A stretch of DNA of 64,000 nucleotides from Pseudoxanthomonas indica (GTDB lineage: Bacteria; Pseudomonadota; Gammaproteobacteria; Xanthomonadales; Xanthomonadaceae), in NCBI RefSeq assembly GCF_900167565.1, contig NZ_FUZV01000001.1, positions 372,001 through 436,000 of the forward strand, in the 5' to 3' direction. The notes beneath the pieces are model-generated. The model saw only the letters and a program-made list of their open reading frames with translations. It had not been told where the DNA came from and did no database searches. The position numbers were made by a program, and so were the translations under genes. This document shows, one piece after another, positions 59,071 to 64,000 of the stretch. How positions within the stretch are numbered: position 1 is the stretch's first letter; each line of letters begins with the position of its first letter.

Positions 59071-61239
59071 ATGAATCACCCCGCGCTTGTCACCACCGCC
59101 CTGCCCTACGCCAACGGCCCGCTGCACCTGGGTCATCTGGTGGGCTACATCCAGGCCGATATCTGGGTACGCGCCCGCCGCCTGGCCGGCCGTACCGTCC
59201 ATTTCGTCTGCGCGGATGACACCCACGGCACGCCGATCATGCTGGCGGCGGAGAAGGCCGGAGTCAGTCCGGAAGCCTTCATCGCCGGCACCCAGGCCAG
59301 CCACGAGCGCGACTTCGCCGCCTTCGGCGTAGCCTTCGATCATTACGACTCGACCCACTCGCCGACCAATCGCGCGCTGACCGAGGCCTTCTATACCGCG
59401 CTGGAGAAGAACGGCCACATCGGTCGCCGCAACGTGGCGCAGTTCTATGATGCCGCCAAGGGCATGTTCCTGCCCGACCGCTACATCAAGGGCACCTGCC
59501 CCAATTGCGGCACGCCGGACCAATACGGCGACAACTGCGAAGTGTGCGGCGCCACCTACGCACCCACCGACCTGAAAGAGCCGCGCTCGGTGCTGTCCAA
59601 CACCACCCCGGAGATGCGCGACTCCGAGCATTTCTTCTTCGAAGTCGGCCAGTTCGAAGGCTTCCTGCGCGGCTGGCTGGCCGGCGACGTGGCGCTGCCC
59701 GGCGTCAAGGCCAAGCTGATGGAGTGGCTGGATGCCGAAGGTGGCCTGCGCGCCTGGGACATCTCGCGTGACGCGCCCTACTTCGGTTTCGAAATCCCCG
59801 GCCAGCCCGGCAAGTATTTCTACGTCTGGCTGGATGCGCCGATCGGTTACCTGAGCAGCTTCAAGATCCTGTGCGAGCGCGAGGGCATCGATTTCGACGC
59901 CTACCTGCGCGCCGGCAGCGACGCCGAGCTGCACCATTTCATCGGCAAGGACATCGTCAACTTCCATGGTCTGTTCTGGCCGGCGGTGCTGCACGGCAGC
60001 GGCCATCGCGCGCCGACGCGCCTGCACGTCAATGGCTACCTGACCGTGGACGGCGCCAAGATGTCCAAGTCGCGCGGCACCTTCGTGATGGCGCGGACCT
60101 TCCTGGACGTGGGCCTGGAGCCGGAAGCACTGCGTTACTACTACGCGGCCAAGTCCTCGGGCGGCGTGGACGATCTGGATTTGAACCTGGGCGACTTCAT
60201 CGCCCGCGTCAATGCGGATCTGGTGGGCAAGTACGTCAACCTCGCAAGCCGGTGTGCCGGTATCGCCAGCAAGAATTTCGGCGGCCGCTTGAGCATCACG
60301 CCGCAACAACAGCAGCTCATCGCCGCTACCGTGGCTGCGGCGAGCGAGAACCTGCCGCCGCCGGGCGAAGCCAGCATGGAAGGCGACGCCATCGCCACCC
60401 TGGTCGCCGTCGCCGCGCAACTGCAGCGTGCGGTCAAGCACTATGAGCAGAACGACTTTGGCCGCGTCTGCCGCGAAGTGATGGCCGCGGCCGACAGCGC
60501 CAACGAATTCGTCGCGCGCACCGCCCCCTGGGCGCTGGCCAAGGATCCCGAGCGCGCTGCCGATCTGGGCATCGTGCTGTTTGCCGCGCTGAGCATGTTC
60601 CGCGACATCTCGATTGCGCTGCAGCCCATCCTGCCGGTCACCACGCGCAAGGCGCTGGCTTTCCTGTCGCTGGGCGAGCAGACACTGCCGTTCGCGAAGA
60701 TCGGTGCGCACGCCTCGTTCCAGAGCATCGACATCACCGCCTATTCCGCCTTGTTCACCCGCATCGACCCGAAACTGATTGACGCCATGACCGACGCCTC
60801 GAAAGACACCCTGCAATCCGCACCCACCGCCGTCACGCCGGCAACGGCTGCCAAGCCGGTCAAGACCGAAGCGAAGGCCGAAGCGAAGTCGGACGCGGGC
60901 GCCAGCGAGTACATCGACATCGCCGACTTCGCCAAGCTGGATCTGCGTATCGGCCAGGTGCTGGTGTGCGAGTTCGTCGAAGGCTCGGACAAGCTGCTGC
61001 GCTTTGAACTGGATGCCGGCGAGTTGGGCAAGCGGCAGATTTTTTCCGGCATCCGCGCCAGCTATGGCGAGCCGGAAACGCTGGTCGGTCGCAAGGTGGT
61101 GTTCATCGCCAATCTGGCGCCGCGCAAGATGCGTTTCGGTCTGAGCGAGGGGATGATCCTGTCGGCGGGTTTCGACGGCGGCGCGCTGGCGCTGCTGGAT
61201 GCCGACGCCAGCGCCCTGCCCGGCATGCCGGTTCGCTGA
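59071..61239 (+). CDS. metG: Methionyl-tRNA synthetase
   Basis: Charges tRNA-Met. It has 722 residues. The class I signature GPLHLGH is at about 16-22, the zinc knuckle uses Cys143, Cys146, Cys156 and Cys159, and the KMSKS loop is in DGAKMSKSRGTF (about 329-340). A Lys/Ala/Glu-rich linker (about 590-610) joins the C-terminal dimerising tRNA-binding domain (about 620-722: FAKLDLRIGQV), as in E. coli MetG. It is followed by the RnfB-like ferredoxin. Confidence 0.98.
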   Translation: MNHPALVTTALPYANGPLHLGHLVGYIQADIWVRARRLAGRTVHFVCADDTHGTPIMLAAEKAGVSPEAFIAGTQASHERDFAAFGVAFDHYDSTHSPTNRALTEAFYTALEKNGHIGRRNVAQFYDAAKGMFLPDRYIKGTCPNCGTPDQYGDNCEVCGATYAPTDLKEPRSVLSNTTPEMRDSEHFFFEVGQFEGFLRGWLAGDVALPGVKAKLMEWLDAEGGLRAWDISRDAPYFGFEIPGQPGKYFYVWLDAPIGYLSSFKILCEREGIDFDAYLRAGSDAELHHFIGKDIVNFHGLFWPAVLHGSGHRAPTRLHVNGYLTVDGAKMSKSRGTFVMARTFLDVGLEPEALRYYYAAKSSGGVDDLDLNLGDFIARVNADLVGKYVNLASRCAGIASKNFGGRLSITPQQQQLIAATVAAASENLPPPGEASMEGDAIATLVAVAAQLQRAVKHYEQNDFGRVCREVMAAADSANEFVARTAPWALAKDPERAADLGIVLFAALSMFRDISIALQPILPVTTRKALAFLSLGEQTLPFAKIGAHASFQSIDITAYSALFTRIDPKLIDAMTDASKDTLQSAPTAVTPATAAKPVKTEAKAEAKSDAGASEYIDIADFAKLDLRIGQVLVCEFVEGSDKLLRFELDAGELGKRQIFSGIRASYGEPETLVGRKVVFIANLAPRKMRFGLSEGMILSAGFDGGALALLDADASALPGMPVR

Positions 61240-61269
61240 TCGCGGCGCGTGATTGATCGATCCAGCGCG

Positions 61270-61722
61270 ATGGCCACCGGCACCCTGCCCCTCGTCGAAC
61301 GCCTGGATCGCTTGCTGCCGCAGACCCAATGCGGGCAATGCGGCTATGACGGCTGTCGGCCCTATGCGGAGGCGATGGCGCGCGGTGAAGCCGCCACGGA
61401 CCATTGTCCACCGGGAGGTGATGAGGGTGCGCGCGCGTTGGCGCGTGTGCTCGGTACGCCGGTGCTGGCCTATGACCGATCGCGCGGGCTGCACAAGCCG
61501 CCGATGGTGGCGGTGGTGGTGGAAGCGGATTGCATCGGGTGCACCAAGTGCATCCAGGCCTGTCCGGTGGATGCGATCATCGGCGGGGCCAAGCACATGC
61601 ATGTGGTGATTGATGCGCTGTGTACGGGCTGCGAGTTGTGCGTGCCGGCGTGTCCGGTGGATTGCATCGAGATGGAGCCTGCCCTGGCACGCCCCGACCT
61701 GACATCACGGGCTGTTCCATAG
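61270..61722 (+). CDS. RnfB/RsxB-like ferredoxin, soluble and stand-alone
   Basis: Electron-transfer Fe-S protein related to the B subunit of Rnf/Rsx complexes. It has 150 residues. The N-terminal cluster domain has Cys21, 24, 29 and 46 ([16 protein letters not shown]); two 4Fe-4S motifs follow: Cys88-91-94-98 and Cys118-121-124-128. The N-terminal membrane anchor of true RnfB is missing, and no rnfA, C, D, G or E gene is near. Genes after metG in Pseudomonas include a full rnf set, so this may be a reduced remnant that became a soluble ferredoxin. Its 3' end overlaps the sulfotransferase 3' end by 18 bp. Confidence 0.88.
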   Translation: MATGTLPLVERLDRLLPQTQCGQCGYDGCRPYAEAMARGEAATDHCPPGGDEGARALARVLGTPVLAYDRSRGLHKPPMVAVVVEADCIGCTKCIQACPVDAIIGGAKHMHVVIDALCTGCELCVPACPVDCIEMEPALARPDLTSRAVP

Positions 61723-63300
61723 CTCGATGCCACCGGCCTGCAACAGGTCCTTGAGTGCCTGCAGGTGTTCTTCGTAGCGTTTCCATCTGTGCAGTGAGCT
61801 GCGGTAAATCGGTGAGCGCACCTGCACCGCGCTCGCGGTGGCCACGGGTGCGGTGTTGCGTTCGAAGGCCAGGCAGGCGTCGTCCCAGGGCAGTCCGCAG
61901 AAGGCGAGCAGCTGGCGGGTCGTGGCTTCCTGTGCTTCGACGATGTCCTCGTACGCGACTTCGAGAATCCGCCCGGGCAGGGCGCGTCGCCAGTGCGCCA
62001 TGAGGCGGTCGAACTGCAGGTAGTAGCGACCGCAGTCGAGCAGGTCGAAGGAGTAGTCGTAGTTGGGCGATTCCAGGTTGAACAGCTGGCGGAAATTGTT
62101 GAAGCAGCTGTCCATCGGATCCCGGCGCAGGCAGATCATCCGCGCGTTTGGAAACACACGCGCAATGAAGCCGGCGTAGAGGAAGTTGTGCGGCAGTTTG
62201 TCGACGAAGTGCGGGGTGTGGCCGGTGCCGGGCCGGGTGCTGGCCAGGTAAGCCTGGCCGAGTGCGCGCCAGTCGATGCTGCGTCCGCGCAGTTGCAGCA
62301 GCACCTCGTGCAGCGAACGCGCGCGCAGGCCGGCTTGCGCCTGCACGGCCACGGCGAAATGGTTCAACTCGCCGGCCGAGTGCACGCTGCCGTGCGAGGA
62401 CAGGATGCGATCCACCAGCGTGGTGCCGGTGCGCGGCAGGCCGAAGACGAATATCGGCTCGGCCGAATCGCTGCCGTCGGTGTCGGGCGGCGGCTCGGGG
62501 AATTGATCGATCACGGCCTGGAACATCGCCGCGTCCCGCGCACTGTCGTAATTGAGGCGGGTGCGCCACGCCGCCTTGCCCTGGCTCAGGTGTGCGAATG
62601 CCTGGCGCGGGTCGCCGAGATCATCGAACTCCTTCTCCAGCGCCATGTTCACGCACAAGGCGCCTTCGACGTCATTGCCGATCTGCGCGAGTGCGTTCTG
62701 CCAGCGCGCCACATGGTTGTCGGCCGGTGTCTGCCGGCGCAGTTGCGAGAGCGACAGGTAGGCCTTCCAGTAGCGCGGCTGCAGGCGCAGGCAGGCTTCG
62801 TATTCGCGCTCGGCGCCTTCGACGTCGCCAACGAAGGTCAGGGTCGCGGCGAGGTTGAAGCGCAGGCGCGGTTCGTTGGGCAGGCTGGCGACGCCGCGTT
62901 GGAAGGCTTGTGCGGCGCGTTCGGCTTCGTGTGCCTGGGTGTAGATGACGCCGAGGATGTCGAGCACCATCGGGTCATCAGGCTGGCCGTTGCTCAACGC
63001 CAGTGCGCGATCAGCTTCGGCCACGGCTTCGCGTTGGCGATGGATGGTGGCGAGCAGGCGGGCGAATTGGGCGGCGTAGTCGGCGCGTTCGGGATTGAGT
63101 CGGGTCGCCTGCGCCAGGTGTGCGTGCGCAGCGTCCATGCGCCGCAGTTGCAGCGCCGCCACGCCGGCGACGAAGTGCACGCCGGCATGTTGCGGAAAAG
63201 CGGCCGACAGCGGCTGCGCCAGCCGCAAGGCCCCCGCCCAGTCGCGCCGGTTGAGCGCGTCTACCGAAGCTCGGTAGATCCGGGCGGGGTCCTGGCTCAT
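61705..63300 (-). CDS. Tetratricopeptide-repeat sulfotransferase
   Basis: Probable PAPS-dependent sulfotransferase; acceptor unknown. It has 531 residues. The N-terminal part (about 5-260) has about five TPR units; the sulfotransferase domain (about 280-520) has the 5'-phosphosulfate loop [17 protein letters not shown] (about 284-300) and a 3'-phosphate region [19 protein letters not shown] synthesis genes are not in the window. It starts 3 bp after the TraB/GumN stop, so they are co-transcribed. Confidence 0.87.
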   Translation of the reverse strand: MSQDPARIYRASVDALNRRDWAGALRLAQPLSAAFPQHAGVHFVAGVAALQLRRMDAAHAHLAQATRLNPERADYAAQFARLLATIHRQREAVAEADRALALSNGQPDDPMVLDILGVIYTQAHEAERAAQAFQRGVASLPNEPRLRFNLAATLTFVGDVEGAEREYEACLRLQPRYWKAYLSLSQLRRQTPADNHVARWQNALAQIGNDVEGALCVNMALEKEFDDLGDPRQAFAHLSQGKAAWRTRLNYDSARDAAMFQAVIDQFPEPPPDTDGSDSAEPIFVFGLPRTGTTLVDRILSSHGSVHSAGELNHFAVAVQAQAGLRARSLHEVLLQLRGRSIDWRALGQAYLASTRPGTGHTPHFVDKLPHNFLYAGFIARVFPNARMICLRRDPMDSCFNNFRQLFNLESPNYDYSFDLLDCGRYYLQFDRLMAHWRRALPGRILEVAYEDIVEAQEATTRQLLAFCGLPWDDACLAFERNTAPVATASAVQVRSPIYRSSLHRWKRYEEHLQALKDLLQAGGIELWNSP

Positions 63301-63303
63301 GAC

Positions 63304-64000
63304 TCAGGGCTTGCAGGTCGAGCAGAGGCGCTCGACCTTGTATCCCTTGGCGCGCAGCTTTTCCACCACGCCATCGCTGCCGAGCAGATGCAACGCGCCG
63401 ACCACCACCAGGGTGTTGTCGCGGCCCGGTTGTTTGAGCCGTTGCTCGATCTGCGGCAGCCAGTGGTTGTTGCGATCCACGTTGATGCGTTGATACAGGC
63501 GCGGGAATTCACGCTTGAGTTCCAACGCCGTTTCGCGCCAGATGAAATCGGCATCGCCGTTGCGCCAGGCGCGGTGCAGGCGTTCGGTGTATTCCGGGCC
63601 CTTGTCCGCTTCCTCCAGCGACTGCTTGACCAGCTGGCGCTGTTCCTGCGCATCCATGCCGTCGAGCAGGCCAATCTGCTCCGCCGCCTTTTCCAGGCCC
63701 ATCGCAGGCTTGCCGGCCTTGCGCGCCTTGTCCATGAAGTGCTGATCCAGGCCCAGTTTCGGGTCCAGGCCCTGCTTGCTCATTTCCACCAGGCTGATGG
63801 TCAGGCCGACGAACCAGGTTTCGAACATCGACAGTGCTTCGGGCGGCATGGCATTGCGTTGACCCCAGGCCTGCAACTGCGTCCAGGTGTCGGTGCCCAG
63901 TTCGTTGGCCAGGCTGCTGCCGTCACGGCGCAATGCCGCTTCCATTATCGCCTTGCGCAACTCGGGCGATTCGGCTTCCTCGGGCGAGATTTCCAGCATC
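63304..64000 (-). CDS. TraB/GumN family protein, C-terminal part, cut by window end
   Basis: About 232 codons of the C-terminal part are visible. The family is linked to TraB (pheromone shutdown) and GumN (near xanthan genes) and probably has protease-like activity. The closing region WLPQIEQRLKQPGRDNTLVVVGALHLLGSDGVVEKL, read as separate segments, with the catalytic-type GALHLLG and the final CSTC pair is typical. The start and the N-terminal conserved motif lie beyond the window. It is 3 bp upstream of the sulfotransferase. Confidence 0.85.
   Translation of the reverse strand, partial: MLEISPEEAESPELRKAIMEAALRRDGSSLANELGTDTWTQLQAWGQRNAMPPEALSMFETWFVGLTISLVEMSKQGLDPKLGLDQHFMDKARKAGKPAMGLEKAAEQIGLLDGMDAQEQRQLVKQSLEEADKGPEYTERLHRAWRNGDADFIWRETALELKREFPRLYQRINVDRNNHWLPQIEQRLKQPGRDNTLVVVGALHLLGSDGVVEKLRAKGYKVERLCSTCKP

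Noticed and set aside
58927..61602. 891-codon open frame opposite metG
   Set aside because: Antisense to an intact metG with all synthetase motifs.

Overview
The window is chromosomal, high-G+C DNA from a gammaproteobacterium, most likely a member of the Lysobacteraceae (Xanthomonadaceae; Xanthomonas, Stenotrophomonas, Pseudoxanthomonas or Lysobacter relatives). Gene order supports this (tpiA-secG-tRNALeu-nuoA..N-tRNAfMet-rimP-nusA-infB-rbfA-truB-rpsO-pnp), as do a large TonB-dependent receptor, a TPR-sulfotransferase beside a GumN-type protein, and intergenic REP-like palindromes. The genus cannot be resolved from the sequence alone. No prophage, insertion sequence, integrase, CRISPR array or toxin-antitoxin pair was seen; most of the window is conserved core.

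Bases 1-8633 (minus strand) hold the translation and transcription-factor cluster. It reads initiator tRNA, rimP, nusA, infB, rbfA, truB, rpsO and pnp (pnp is cut by the window start). The tRNA has its own promoter and terminator. rimP-nusA is preceded by a promoter, a leader and a strong intrinsic terminator that looks like an attenuator. Bases 8660-23676 hold the complete 14-gene respiratory complex I operon nuoA-N (minus strand), with separate nuoC and nuoD, and an unusual 22-codon repeat-built ORF between nuoL and nuoM. Upstream lie tRNA-Leu(GAG), secG and tpiA.

Bases 25507-40836 are metabolic. An SDR (plus) is followed by a minus-strand series: a 2-oxoglutarate/Fe(II)-type oxygenase, glmM, accD, trpA, a DUF3144-like gene, trpB, a divergent LysR regulator (plus), trpF, truA, fimV, asd, a 2-hydroxyacid dehydrogenase, aroC and prmB. 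Here tryptophan, fatty-acid, cell-wall, lysine/threonine and chorismate synthesis sit together; a LysR gene lies between trpF and trpB, and an unrelated small gene separates trpB from trpA.

Bases 40837-52987 carry SCO1/SenC and psd (plus); a lytic transglycosylase, a YhhN protein and an M50-like membrane metalloprotease (minus); a HerA-type ATPase and greB (plus); rimO (minus); a dienelactone hydrolase and a HIT protein (plus); and dcd with apbC/mrp (minus). Two REP-like clusters lie in this part.

Bases 52988-64000 contain a TonB-dependent receptor, a polysaccharide deacetylase-glycosyltransferase pair and a DUF2147 protein, all lying between apbC and metG, which are neighbours in many gammaproteobacteria. 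They are followed by metG, a stand-alone RnfB-like ferredoxin, a TPR-sulfotransferase and a TraB/GumN protein cut by the window end.

The most unusual signals are the repeat-built mini-ORF coupled to nuoL, the candidate attenuator before rimP-nusA, the gene wedged between trpB and trpA, an EF-hand-like loop in the lytic transglycosylase, and an S2P-like metalloprotease that overlaps psd tail to tail.
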